Positions 9,114-17,751 of a DNA stretch of 53,009 nt are shown in pieces; position 1 is the first letter of the stretch; every line of letters begins with the position of its first letter. The stretch is from Chitinispirillaceae bacterium (GTDB taxonomy: Bacteria > Fibrobacterota > Chitinivibrionia > Chitinivibrionales > Chitinispirillaceae). Position numbers and translations under genes: made by a program. The DNA is taken from the NCBI GenBank assembly GCA_016927235.1, contig JAFGNB010000163.1:1-53009 (forward strand), written 5' to 3'. The notes beneath the pieces are model-generated. The model saw only the letters and a list, made by a program, of their open reading frames with translations, searched no databases and was not told where the DNA came from.

Positions 9114-10340
9114 TCATCCGCCCAATACCTTCGTGATCCGGTCAAGTGCAAGGGAGACCCGTGTCGGGTTATTGAACGCGCTGATGCGGACATAGCCTTC
9201 GCCGCACTTCCCGAACCCCGCCCCGGGCGTGCATACCACACCCGCTTTCTGCAGCAGCAGATCGAAAAAGTTCCATGAGTCCGTTTTCGCATCGATCCAG
9301 AGGTACGGCGCGTTCGATCCGCCGGTGCAGACATACCCCAACTTCGTCATACGGCCGCGAATCATGGCGGCGTTTGCCATGTAGTAATCGGTGATCTCGC
9401 GGAGCTGCCGCGGCCCGTCGCCGAGGTATATCGCTTCGGCCGCCCGCTGGACCGGGTAGGAGACGCCGTTGAATTTCGTCGTATGGCGGCGGTTCCAGAA
9501 TCGATGCAGCGGATAAGCCGCCCCCCCCGAATCATATGCCAGGCAGTTTTTCGGCACCACCGTGTAAGCGCACCGCGTTCCGGTGAATCCTGCGGTTTTG
9601 GAATAACTGCGGAACTCTACCGCCACCTCCCGCGCTCCCTCGATTTCGTAAATGCTTTGCGGCAGCGACTCGTCGCAGACGAAGGCGGCGTAAGCGGCAT
9701 CAAAGAGGATCAATGCCTTCTCCTGCCGGGCATAATCGACCCATTGCCGCAGCTGCGCTTTCGTGGCGACCGCGCCGGTGGGGTTGTTCGGATAACAGAG
9801 GTAGATGCAGTCGACATGCGCATCCGGCACTCCCGGAACGAAACCGTTTTCCCTCGTGCAGTCGAGATAGACGAATCCCTGATAGCGACCGTTTGAAAAG
9901 TTTCCCGTGCGTCCGGCCATCACGTTGGTATCGACATAGACCGGATAGACCGGATCGGGGACGGCGATGGTAATATCATCGGCAAAGAGCTCCTGAAAAT
10001 TGCCGGTATCGCATTTCGCGCCGTCACTGATGAATACCTCGTCGGCATCGACCTCGGCGCCGCGGCGCCGGAAGTCGTATTCCGCGACTTTTTCCCGCAG
10101 AAAATCGTACCCCTGCTCCGGGCCGTACCCCCGGAAGGTCGCATCACTCGCCATCTCATCAACCGCTTTGTGAAACGCCTCGATGCACGCCTTCGGCAAG
10201 GCACGGGTAACATCCCCGATGCCGAGTTTGATAATCTCTCGATCGGGATGCTCCCGCTTGAATGCAGCGACACGCTTATCGATATCGGAGAAAAGATAGG
10301 AAGATTGTAATTTAAGGTAATTTTCGTTGAGGCGGATCAT
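9114..10340 (-). CDS. dapL: LL-diaminopimelate aminotransferase
   Basis: The protein has 408 residues, the normal length for DapL. It converts tetrahydrodipicolinate to LL-diaminopimelate in one PLP-dependent transamination with glutamate, serving lysine and peptidoglycan synthesis. Diagnostic features are NENYLKLQSSYLFSDI at the N-terminus, KLGIGDVTRALP, GYGPEQGY, ISDGAKCDTGNFQ, CYPNNPTGA, DAAYAAF, and the PLP lysine K248 in SYSKTAGFTGTRCAYT. The start has AGGAG 7 nt upstream. It has its own promoter (10367-10396) and is not obviously in an operon. The DapL route is typical of plants, chlamydiae and several FCB/PVC-type bacteria. Confidence 0.96.
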   Translation of the reverse strand: MIRLNENYLKLQSSYLFSDIDKRVAAFKREHPDREIIKLGIGDVTRALPKACIEAFHKAVDEMASDATFRGYGPEQGYDFLREKVAEYDFRRRGAEVDADEVFISDGAKCDTGNFQELFADDITIAVPDPVYPVYVDTNVMAGRTGNFSNGRYQGFVYLDCTRENGFVPGVPDAHVDCIYLCYPNNPTGAVATKAQLRQWVDYARQEKALILFDAAYAAFVCDESLPQSIYEIEGAREVAVEFRSYSKTAGFTGTRCAYTVVPKNCLAYDSGGAAYPLHRFWNRRHTTKFNGVSYPVQRAAEAIYLGDGPRQLREITDYYMANAAMIRGRMTKLGYVCTGGSNAPYLWIDAKTDSWNFFDLLLQKAGVVCTPGAGFGKCGEGYVRISAFNNPTRVSLALDRITKVLGG

Positions 10341-10366
10341 GGACGCTCCTGAAAAAAGGTCTTTGA

Positions 10367-10396
10367 ATGATACTAGATGGGGGAAGGGAAGGTCAA
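10367..10396 (-). promoter_or_regulatory. Promoter of dapL
   Basis: Read on the minus strand: TTGACC (10396-10391), an 18 bp spacer, TATCAT (10372-10367), then about 26 nt to the dapL start with an AGGAG ribosome site between. Confidence 0.6.
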
Positions 10397-10428
10397 GGCC
10401 GGAGGTTAAGAGGCGACGCGGCTTCCAT

Positions 10429-12345
10429 TCAGCTTAAAAAAGGCGGTAAATGCCCCCTTGACGTCTCCCCCTGGAGTGCGCTGTTGACCGCTTGCGCCAG
10501 CTGGGCCGACACGTAGGGCTTCTTGATAATGCCGATGATTCCTTCTTTGACCATTGCCTGCTGTTCCTCTTCGATGCTGTAGCCGGTCGAGATGAGCGCT
10601 TTGACGTCCGGCTTGATCCTCTTCATCTGCCGGAAACATTCAAAGCCGCTCATGCCGGGCATTTTCATATCCAGAATGATGAGATCAAAACCGTCGGGTT
10701 CGGTTGAAAAGAGGGAAAGCGCCTCCTCACCGTTTGAGGAGGTCGTCACGGAGTGGCCGAGCCAGGTAAGCATTTCCCTGACCGCGTCGCACAGAAAGCC
10801 CTCGTCGTCCACGAGCAGTATATGTCCTTTTCCGGAATAGTGCAGCAGCGGCTGATGGACGGAAGCGGGCGCCGTTTGCTCGACAAGTGGAAAATAGAGC
10901 GTGATAACCGTCCCTTTGTTCACCGTGCTTTGCACATCTATGAATCCGTTGTGGCTTTTCATCGTTCCGTAAACACTGGCGAGCCCGAGTCCCGTGCCCT
11001 GACCGATGTCCTTTGTGGTGAAAAACGGCTCGAAAAGATGGGCAAGGGTCTCTTGGTCCATGCCGCAGCCGGTATCGGCCACCGTGACGGTAAGATACTT
11101 TCCCGGGGCAACGGTGAAATCCTTACGATGTGCGAACGAGCGGTCGACGTCCACTGTCGCGGACCGGAAGGTCAGCGTTCCGCCGTCGGGCATGGCGTCA
11201 CGTGAATTGAGCGCGAGGTTCATGATCGCGTTTTGGAACTGGATCACGTCGCCGTAAATAAATGAGGGGACGGCGCCGTTGGTATATATGATGGTGATCG
11301 TCTTATCGAGCGTATGGTTGAGCAGGTCGATGATTTCGACCAGCGCTTCATGGGCGTCGAATTCCACCATATTCAGCTTGTTTTTACGGGCAAAAATCAG
11401 CAGTTTTTTCGTCAGTTCCGATGCCCGTTTGGCCGCCGAGAGGATCATGTTCGCATATTTCTTCAGACGGTCGTCTTCGGTATACCGGTTCCTGATGAGA
11501 TCGGCGTACCCCGAAATTGCGCCGAGAATATTGTTGTAGTCGTGGGCGATTCCGCCGGCGAGCTGGCCGATCGCTTCCATCTTGTACACAACGCGGAACT
11601 GTTCCTCAAGGCGTTTCTTGTCCCTTTCGGCCGTTTTCTGCGACGTGATATCGCGCAGATAAAAGAGCATCAGAGGGCGTTTTTCGGAAGTAAGGATCGG
11701 GGCCATGCGGATTTCGGCGGTAAACCGGTCGCCGTTGTTTTTCTTCAGAATGCACTCAAAATCGCGGATGGCGCGTTCGCGTTTGGGGGCGCTGAAAATC
11801 GTCCGCAGTATGCTGTCGGTTTGATCGGCAAGAAAATCGTGAAGATTCTTGCCGACGATCGTTGCCGCGGCTTCATAACCGACCAGGGTGAGCGCCTGGG
11901 AGTTGTTGAGAATGATCGTTCCGTTCGCATCCGTACAGATGATGGCGTCGGGAGCGGTTTCGAAGAGATCGCGGTACTGCTTTTCACGTTCGGCAAGTTG
12001 CTCCTCGGTTTTTTTCCGCTCGCCGATTTCTTTATTAAGATGCGCTTTCTGGTCGAATGACCGCGCTACGAGCTCGGCAAGAGGCCCGAATCTGCTCTTT
12101 GGGCGGCGCAGCCGCCGTAACGGGGCGGCGTCTTCATTTTTCAGTGCGCGCTGGATCAGCAGCAGCGGCCGTTCGAGTGAATAATACAGAAAAGGAATGA
12201 GAAATCCGAGAAGTACCAGCAGGGAAATCGCGCCTGCAAGAAATAACGCATCCATCCGGTCCGCAAGAAACAGAAAAAAAGAGAGCCACAAGGATATAAA
12301 AATGAGTAAATGCAGTGCAATACGAAAATGAATCCGTATCCGCAT
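10429..12345 (-). CDS. Membrane PAS hybrid histidine kinase / response regulator
   Basis: The protein has 638 residues. Two transmembrane helices (about 8-28 and 34-55) enclose almost no periplasmic loop. A coiled linker (about 90-122), a PAS domain (about 123-235), HisKA with phospho-acceptor H268 in GGIAHDYNNIL, and HATPase_c follow (N-box NLALNSRDAMPDGG about 376-389; G1 DTGCGMD about 424-430; G2 GTGLGLAS about 450-457). A C-terminal receiver domain (about 507-625) has phospho-acceptor D559 in LIILDMKMPG and K609 in KKPY. The lack of a sensor loop suggests that the PAS domain or the membrane is the sensor. No separate regulator gene lies beside it. AAGGA 6 nt before the ATG supports the start. 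Confidence 0.93.
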   Translation of the reverse strand: MRIRIHFRIALHLLIFISLWLSFFLFLADRMDALFLAGAISLLVLLGFLIPFLYYSLERPLLLIQRALKNEDAAPLRRLRRPKSRFGPLAELVARSFDQKAHLNKEIGERKKTEEQLAEREKQYRDLFETAPDAIICTDANGTIILNNSQALTLVGYEAAATIVGKNLHDFLADQTDSILRTIFSAPKRERAIRDFECILKKNNGDRFTAEIRMAPILTSEKRPLMLFYLRDITSQKTAERDKKRLEEQFRVVYKMEAIGQLAGGIAHDYNNILGAISGYADLIRNRYTEDDRLKKYANMILSAAKRASELTKKLLIFARKNKLNMVEFDAHEALVEIIDLLNHTLDKTITIIYTNGAVPSFIYGDVIQFQNAIMNLALNSRDAMPDGGTLTFRSATVDVDRSFAHRKDFTVAPGKYLTVTVADTGCGMDQETLAHLFEPFFTTKDIGQGTGLGLASVYGTMKSHNGFIDVQSTVNKGTVITLYFPLVEQTAPASVHQPLLHYSGKGHILLVDDEGFLCDAVREMLTWLGHSVTTSSNGEEALSLFSTEPDGFDLIILDMKMPGMSGFECFRQMKRIKPDVKALISTGYSIEEEQQAMVKEGIIGIIKKPYVSAQLAQAVNSALQGETSRGHLPPFLS

Positions 12346-12549
12346 GGTGCTTCCTTTGAAGTGTGTCCGTCTACACTACTTCGTTCATCAATGTACCATT
12401 ACCGGAGTCGGGTAAGCAAGAGATTGCGGTATGAAGGGGCACATATTGTGTGGAACAGTGACCGCCGAGCCGATCGGCCGCTCTCTAGGGTGATACACTG
12501 GAAAATTCCATCTCCGCTCGCATCGTCGTGAAAATGCCGATACCTGCGG
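12346..12549. other. Intergenic region upstream of the kinase gene
   Basis: 204 bp between the end of the Bat operon and the kinase start. It contains short palindromes (GCCGATCGGC at 12469-12478 and GGAAAATTCC at 12500-12509) but no convincing terminator, promoter or gene. Confidence 0.4.
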
Positions 12550-13299
12550 TCAGATCGTCCCGAGCGCCGTTCGTTCCACCCAGCCGCTCACACCGTTGGG
12601 CAGGCTTACCAACGCCCAATCGTTGACGGTTTTTCGGATGCGGAACTTCGTTCCCTCGTGGGCGGTAAAGAGCACGGTGGAGCCCTCAGGTTCGTTTTTC
12701 GCATTAACGGAGGGGACGACGACGATCGCGTAGGCGATCTTTTCCGCCTCATATATTTTCACGCCGATCGACCCGCCCAGCACCGACAGCAGCAGTCCGA
12801 AAAGAATCGAGAGGTAGATAAGCCAGAGCCGCAGATTGCGGGAAGCGAAAAAACTCCAGCCGATACAGAACGAAACGATGCCCAGAAGCGCAAGCGCTAT
12901 CCAGAGCTGCTGTTTCAGTGGAACCACGATGTGCAGTTTCCACAAAACCGTTTCGAGGAACCCGCGCTGCGGCTCTGGCAGCCGGTCGACAATATTCGAC
13001 TGGATGAAACGGATGTTGGCGGCGATGTCGGGGTCGTTCGGGGCGAGGCACGACGCCCGTTCGTAGGCGAGACGCGCCGCTCCCGTCTTATTCAGTCGGT
13101 ACAGCGCGTTGCCGTAATTGTAAAGGACAGCGGCGTTTTCGGTGCCTGATTCGATGATCCGTTCATAATATGCCGCCGCACTGTCGAAGCGGCCTTCGGA
13201 ATAGGCACGGTTGGCCTGCTCGAACCAGTGTTCAACCGGTGCGCCCCGCGCGGCGCTCAGACAGAGCAGTGTAAACAGGCAAATGCGGCAAGCGCTCAT
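12550..13299 (-). CDS. batE: BatE-like TPR/SH3 membrane protein
   Basis: The protein has 249 residues: signal peptide (1-19), TPR repeats (about 24-105; ANRAYSEGRFDSAAAYYERI, YNYGNALYRLNKTGAARLAYERA), two transmembrane helices (about 130-155 and 158-180), and a C-terminal SH3-like domain (about 190-247, ending in NDWALVSLPNGVSGWV). This is the usual BatE layout. It is the last gene of the Bat operon, and its start overlaps batD by 4 bp. Bat proteins are membrane/periplasmic components linked to oxygen tolerance and stress in Bacteroides and Leptospira; the molecular role is not settled. Confidence 0.85.
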   Translation of the reverse strand: MSACRICLFTLLCLSAARGAPVEHWFEQANRAYSEGRFDSAAAYYERIIESGTENAAVLYNYGNALYRLNKTGAARLAYERASCLAPNDPDIAANIRFIQSNIVDRLPEPQRGFLETVLWKLHIVVPLKQQLWIALALLGIVSFCIGWSFFASRNLRLWLIYLSILFGLLLSVLGGSIGVKIYEAEKIAYAIVVVPSVNAKNEPEGSTVLFTAHEGTKFRIRKTVNDWALVSLPNGVSGWVERTALGTI

Positions 13300-15140
13300 C
13301 GTTTTTTCTCCTTCTTTGCCCCTTTTTCCAGGCCGGTCAGAAATGCCGCGGCCTGATTGACGATTGATGATTGCGACGCGTGGTCAAGCGTCATTCCCCC
13401 GAACCGATAACCGTCGATTTGTTCGATGAAACGGGTGAGTTCGGCGACGGTTTTTTCATCACGTGTCGAACGCAGCAGCTCCTCTTTCAGCTCATCGAGG
13501 GTGCGGCCGGTAGCGGGGAAACCGAATTTCTGTGAGATATACGTCTCGATCGTCGCGGTAAGGCGGCCGAGAAGGTCGTTCGGCGCGGGGGTGGAGGCCT
13601 GTTTTTTTATTTTCGCGATCTGCCGCAGCGCCGATGCGAGCGCCCGGTTACGCAATTGCAGGGCGAAATTGCGCTCCCGGCGCGTCGATTGGAAACGGTA
13701 GAGCAGCGACAGTCCGAGAAAGACTAGCGGCAGCGGGTAAAGCAGGTAGAAAAGCGGTTCACGGTAAGGATGGCGTGACTGGTGTTTCAGCGCGACACTG
13801 GTTTTAATGTACCGTATGTCACGGCCGACTTCGCGGATCTCCTCCTGGGTAAGGTAGCGGGTCTGCTCTTTTTTCACTCCTCGACCTTTGGTGACCGTCA
13901 GTTTGATAGGGTCTGATGAGGCGGTTTTATACGATGCCGTTTTCGGGTCGAAATAGTGAAAGACGATCGGATCGATGGTCAGAGAGCCTTCATGCTTGGG
14001 GACGAGGAGGTATTTGTAAAGTTTCCGCGTGGAGAGCCCCGTTGCTCCGGTGTCTACAACGACCATTTTTTCGGGAGTAAACAGTTCGTAGTCGTCCCTC
14101 CGCGGGACGGTGATATCGCCGATATTCCCCGGCCTGGTATTTCCTTTGAGCGCCGCTTTAAGGGTGACCGATTCGCCCGCGGGAACCTCACGCGGGTCGG
14201 CGGAGGCCTGGAGGGAGAACGACCCCACGGCGCCGGTAAAGCCCGCCGGAGGGGGCGGAAGGGATTTGACCTCAACGGCCAACGCTCCGGTGAACACCGT
14301 TTTCGGAATTGCCTGCACGCCGCCGCCGAAGAAGTCGCCGCCGAAAAAATCGTCGAAAAACGGGTCGATCGAACGACGTCGCCGCGAACGGCGGAGCTCC
14401 TGGTACTCGAAGGGAATCGCCGGGATGGTGTAGCTGCCGGCGGTAAGGGGAAAGAGCAGAAAACGCAGGGAGTAGACATTGTACATTTCGCCGTCGATGC
14501 GTTCGGAACCGGAGGTAATTTGGTTGGTAAAGAGGCGCGTTAGCGCGAAATTCTTTCCGAACGCCTGTTCGATTTTATCCAGCGCGCCGTTGAAACCGTT
14601 GCGGACATCGCTTGACCCCTGCGCCTGTGCACGCTGTGCCACCTTATAGGTCAGCAGCGACTGCTCCCCGGAGTACAGCGACCGTTTCGCCAGGGTCAGA
14701 AATGCCCGCACATCGGGATTGGTGACCGGTTCGTTCGTGACGGTAAAGAGGAGCGGTTCGGTCTGATACGGGGTGCCGTCGATCGTCACCGACAGCGCAG
14801 GAAAGGTGAACGAGCCGGTCTGCTTCGGTGCGATGAAATAGTAGAACTGGGTCGTGATTTCGTTTTTCTGAACTGCTTTGCCGTTGATGATCTGAATGGA
14901 GGATGACGACGACTGCTGGCGGTGGGTTTTAAGAACGGTAAAGGGGCCGCCGGAGGAGACCTGCGGGATGGCGAGGTCGGGGATCTGCCTGTCGGTCACG
15001 AGTGTCGCCACGATTGCCGCCTGTTCTCCCATGGCGATTTTCGTCCGTTCGGTCGATGCCGAAAAACGGACCTGTCCGATCGGAGAGCCGGGAAGGCACA
15101 ACGGGAGCAGCAGCCATTGAACAAGCCTAGTCATGGACAT
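13296..15140 (-). CDS. batD: BatD-like protein (oxygen-tolerance family)
   Basis: The protein has 614 residues: signal peptide (about 1-22), then an extracytoplasmic beta-rich region with repeated Ig-like units (RFSASTERTKIAMGEQAAI, FTFPALSVTIDGTPYQTEPL, GSYTIPAIPFEY, VPAGESVTLKAALKGN). A Ser/Arg-rich insert (about 250-262) and an Asp/Phe/Gly-rich insert DPFFDDFFGGDFFGGG come next. A single transmembrane helix (about 462-482) and a cytoplasmic helical tail (LTATIETYISQKFGFPATGRTLDELKEEL) follow. The order matches BatD. Its start overlaps the preceding hydrolase by 14 bp, and batE follows with a 4 bp overlap. Confidence 0.88.
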   Translation of the reverse strand: MSMTRLVQWLLLPLCLPGSPIGQVRFSASTERTKIAMGEQAAIVATLVTDRQIPDLAIPQVSSGGPFTVLKTHRQQSSSSSIQIINGKAVQKNEITTQFYYFIAPKQTGSFTFPALSVTIDGTPYQTEPLLFTVTNEPVTNPDVRAFLTLAKRSLYSGEQSLLTYKVAQRAQAQGSSDVRNGFNGALDKIEQAFGKNFALTRLFTNQITSGSERIDGEMYNVYSLRFLLFPLTAGSYTIPAIPFEYQELRRSRRRRSIDPFFDDFFGGDFFGGGVQAIPKTVFTGALAVEVKSLPPPPAGFTGAVGSFSLQASADPREVPAGESVTLKAALKGNTRPGNIGDITVPRRDDYELFTPEKMVVVDTGATGLSTRKLYKYLLVPKHEGSLTIDPIVFHYFDPKTASYKTASSDPIKLTVTKGRGVKKEQTRYLTQEEIREVGRDIRYIKTSVALKHQSRHPYREPLFYLLYPLPLVFLGLSLLYRFQSTRRERNFALQLRNRALASALRQIAKIKKQASTPAPNDLLGRLTATIETYISQKFGFPATGRTLDELKEELLRSTRDEKTVAELTRFIEQIDGYRFGGMTLDHASQSSIVNQAAAFLTGLEKGAKKEKKR

Positions 15141-15912
15141 GCTCCCTGATCCAGGTTACCGTCGTTTCGATCACCGCGACGACATCCGGCACGCGTGAAT
15201 AGTTGTGATCCGCTCCCGGCAACAGGCGGTAGTCGGCGGCAATGGAGGCCTCCTTCGCTGCGGCGACATAGCGGTACGATTCGTCAATGGAAATCGAAGG
15301 GTCGCGGTCGCCGTGAATAAGCAGCATGTTGCCGGAAAACGATGCGACCAACTCCCCTACCGGATCGAACCCGAGCAGCCGGTCGAGGAATAGAAGGCTC
15401 ATTTCATGGGGGCCGTTTTCATAGAAACCTCGGCGGTTGGTGCCCGCTTCGAGAAGCGCCTTGTGTTGCCGCACCAGCCCCTGCGGGTCGCCCACCGGAG
15501 AGAGCAGGATAAGGCCTTCGGCCCCCGTGTCTGCCGCGCAGCGAGCGGCGATCATGCCGCCGAAACTGTGGCCGAAAAGAATAAGGCGGACAGGGGTGAA
15601 GCGCCTGCGCACCTCGGCGGCGACTGCCCTGAGGTCGCGCATCATGGTGTCGGTGTGCATTTCGCTGAAGAGTCCTTCGCTTTCGCCCGCACCGCAGAAG
15701 TCGAAGCGCACCGATGCGATGCCGGCATCGGCGAGCGCGCGTGAGAGTTTGACGAAAAGATACCCGGGACCGAAGCGGTGCCCCGTGAAACCGTGGCAGA
15801 AAATGACACAGGGGGCATCCGGTCGGGCGACTGAATGCAGCGAACCGCGCAGCCGCAGCCCGTTGTCAGTCAGGCATTCGAACGTCGAGAAATAGTCGTC
15901 GCGTGCGCTCAT
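15127..15912 (-). CDS. Alpha/beta-hydrolase (serine hydrolase) inserted in Bat operon
   Basis: The protein has 261 residues from ATG 15912, with AAAAGG upstream; an in-frame TTG at 15921 would overlap batC. The fold signatures are VIFCHGFTGHRFGPGY (oxyanion loop), RFDFCGAGESEG, the nucleophile elbow FGHSFGG, the acid in IHGDRDPSI and the histidine in LPGADHNY, so the Ser-Asp-His triad is complete. It resembles the YqkD/BAAT-like esterase/acyl-transfer group; the substrate is unknown. There is no signal peptide, so it should be cytoplasmic. It sits between batC (2 bp away) and batD (14 bp overlap), clearly within the operon. Confidence 0.85.
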   Translation of the reverse strand: MSARDDYFSTFECLTDNGLRLRGSLHSVARPDAPCVIFCHGFTGHRFGPGYLFVKLSRALADAGIASVRFDFCGAGESEGLFSEMHTDTMMRDLRAVAAEVRRRFTPVRLILFGHSFGGMIAARCAADTGAEGLILLSPVGDPQGLVRQHKALLEAGTNRRGFYENGPHEMSLLFLDRLLGFDPVGELVASFSGNMLLIHGDRDPSISIDESYRYVAAAKEASIAADYRLLPGADHNYSRVPDVVAVIETTVTWIREHVHD

Positions 15913-15914
15913 GG

Positions 15915-16718
15915 CTACCAATCCTTTTCCGGCTGCTGCTGCTTCCCGATACCTTTTTTCGGCGGCCGGTTCAGGGAGTCGGCATCATCGGCATAGAGTT
16001 CGATGATCCGCTTCGCCTCCTCTTTTTTCATATCGGCGGTCTCTTTTTCCTGCGCCGGCTGCTGTTGCTGCTCTTTTTCGTTTTTTTGCGGTTGTTGCGG
16101 TTCCTGGTCCTGCTGTTGCTTGTCCTGTTGTTGTTGGCCGTTTTGCTGATCTTCTTTTTGTTGTTGATCCTGCTGATTTTTCCGGTTGTCGTTATTTGAC
16201 TTGTCCTGCTTGTTTTGCTGCTGTTGTTGCTGCTGTTCCATCCGTTTTATGCGCTGGTGTGCAAGCTGGAGGTTCCATTTGGCGTCATAATCGGAGGGCT
16301 GAAGATCAAGCGACTGAATGTACTGTTCAAGAGCTTTTTTGTACTGTTTCTGCGCTTCCTTGGCCCCCTGACGCTCGAGAGCCTCGCCCTTACGGAAGAG
16401 GATATTTCCCATGTTGTAATGAGCGTTTGCGCGCGCTTTTTTCTCCTTTGCCGACAGCGCCCCTTCATAACTCTGTTCAGCGCTTTCAAGATCGCCGAGC
16501 TGATAGAGTGCCGATCCCTTGTTCATTTTCAGCTTCGGATCGGCAGGGGAGAGCAGTAAAGCGTCTTCGTAAAGCTTGAGCGCTTCTTCGAACTTTCCCT
16601 GCCTGTAGAGACGGTTGGCCGCCTCGGTTTTTGAATATACCTCATCGGCACTGGGCGGGGTGATCATTGACAGGATGAGGAACAAGAGCAGCCGTGCAAT
16701 CAATGCGAATGATTTCAT
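15915..16718 (-). CDS. batC: BatC-like TPR protein with long Gln-rich tail
   Basis: The protein has 267 residues: signal peptide (about 1-24), TPR units (about 28-145; ANRLYRQGKFEEALKLYEDAL, GSALYQLGDLESAEQSYEGAL, NAHYNMGNILFRKGEAL, QYIQSLDLQPSDYDAKWNL), then an extreme Gln/Asn/Lys/Asp-rich stretch (about 155-228) and a short conserved end (KKEEAKRIIELYADDADSLN) ending EKDW. Gln-rich tails with a conserved C-terminus are typical of BatC/BatE-type TPR proteins next to VWA genes. Its start abuts the batB stop. Confidence 0.87.
   Translation of the reverse strand: MKSFALIARLLLFLILSMITPPSADEVYSKTEAANRLYRQGKFEEALKLYEDALLLSPADPKLKMNKGSALYQLGDLESAEQSYEGALSAKEKKARANAHYNMGNILFRKGEALERQGAKEAQKQYKKALEQYIQSLDLQPSDYDAKWNLQLAHQRIKRMEQQQQQQQNKQDKSNNDNRKNQQDQQQKEDQQNGQQQQDKQQQDQEPQQPQKNEKEQQQQPAQEKETADMKKEEAKRIIELYADDADSLNRPPKKGIGKQQQPEKDW
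16040..16245 (-). repeat. Low-complexity Gln-codon tract in batC
   Basis: CAA/CAG-rich imperfect repeats (read on + as ctgctgttgttg-like) encode runs of 4 to 7 Gln mixed with Asn, Asp and Lys. Both CAA and CAG are used, so the tract is not a pure microsatellite. Confidence 0.8.
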
Positions 16719-17741
16719 CTATTCAAACCGTCCTTTCCAGACCTGTTGACGCCGGGTGCGTTCAGGGATGAAAAATTCGATAAGGAGCAGCAGGATCGCT
16801 GCGAACAGGGGAAACTGATACCGTTCCTCATAGGTGGTGATCGCGCTGGCCCCGAGGTCCTTCTTCTCCATGGAGGCGATTGCGCCGACGATGCGCGACA
16901 ATTCGAGGTCCGAGCCCGCATGGAAATAAGCGCCCTTGCCTTCGATGGCGATTTTTTCGAGGATAAGTGGATTGAGTTTCGTCATGACAAGGTTGCCCGA
17001 TTTGTCTTTTTTATACACGATATTGTCGTTGTCGCGTCTGACAGGGATGGGGACGCCGTCTTCGGAACCCACACCGATCGTATAGATGATAATGCCCTCC
17101 TCCTCCGCCTTTTTCGCCGCTGCGAGGGCGTCACCCTCCTGGTCTTCGCCGTCGGTAAGCAGTACGAGCACCTTGTGTTTGCGCGACTGGCTGCGGAACG
17201 CCTCGGTCGAGCGGGCGATCGCGTCGGCAAGCGCGGTGCCCTGACGTTCGACCCATCCGGTCGAGACCGCGTCGAGGAACATCTTCGCCGCTCCGTAGTC
17301 GAGGGTGAGGGGGCATTGTACGAAGCTCTCCCCTGCAAAGACGACGATGCCGATCCGGTCTCCCTTGAGCAGGTCGATCAGCTTGGCGATTTCGTACTTG
17401 GCGCGTTCGATGCGGCTGGGGGTGATGTCTTCGGCGAGCATGCTTTGAGAAATGTCAAGTGCGACGATGAGGTCGATACCCTTCCGTTGCACCATCTCCA
17501 TTTTGACGCCGAAACGGGGTCGCATGAGGGCGACCACCAGAAAGAAAAAGCTGCAGCAGAAAAGCGTCCATTTGGCGATCCGGCGCGAAAGGTCCGACGA
17601 GGGGGTGAGTTTGCCGATAAGATCCAACGAGGCGAAGCGCCGTAGCGCCGCCTTGCGCCGCTGGTACGCCCAGATGAAAAAACCGATGATTACCGGCAGG
17701 AGCAGCCAGAGGAGAAAATACTCGGGATTGCCGAATTTCAT
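16719..17741 (-). CDS. batB: BatB-like von Willebrand factor A membrane protein
   Basis: The protein has 340 residues: N-terminal transmembrane helix (about 8-26), a second (about 57-73), VWA domain (about 87-270), and a C-terminal helix (about 308-328). The MIDAS motif is intact: D96-x-S98-x-S100 in LDISQSM, the later Thr in GTALADA, and Asp in LTDGEDQEG. The shared BatA/BatB signature GDRIGIVVFAG..SFVQCPLTLDY is present. VWA domains bind protein partners through Mg. It lies 10 bp after batA. Confidence 0.92.
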   Translation of the reverse strand: MKFGNPEYFLLWLLLPVIIGFFIWAYQRRKAALRRFASLDLIGKLTPSSDLSRRIAKWTLFCCSFFFLVVALMRPRFGVKMEMVQRKGIDLIVALDISQSMLAEDITPSRIERAKYEIAKLIDLLKGDRIGIVVFAGESFVQCPLTLDYGAAKMFLDAVSTGWVERQGTALADAIARSTEAFRSQSRKHKVLVLLTDGEDQEGDALAAAKKAEEEGIIIYTIGVGSEDGVPIPVRRDNDNIVYKKDKSGNLVMTKLNPLILEKIAIEGKGAYFHAGSDLELSRIVGAIASMEKKDLGASAITTYEERYQFPLFAAILLLLIEFFIPERTRRQQVWKGRFE

Positions 17742-17751
17742 CGTACCCGCC

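Noticed and set aside
12461-12515. Palindromes after the Bat operon as a terminator
   Set aside because: They lack a loop or a following U-run, so they do not form a credible intrinsic terminator.
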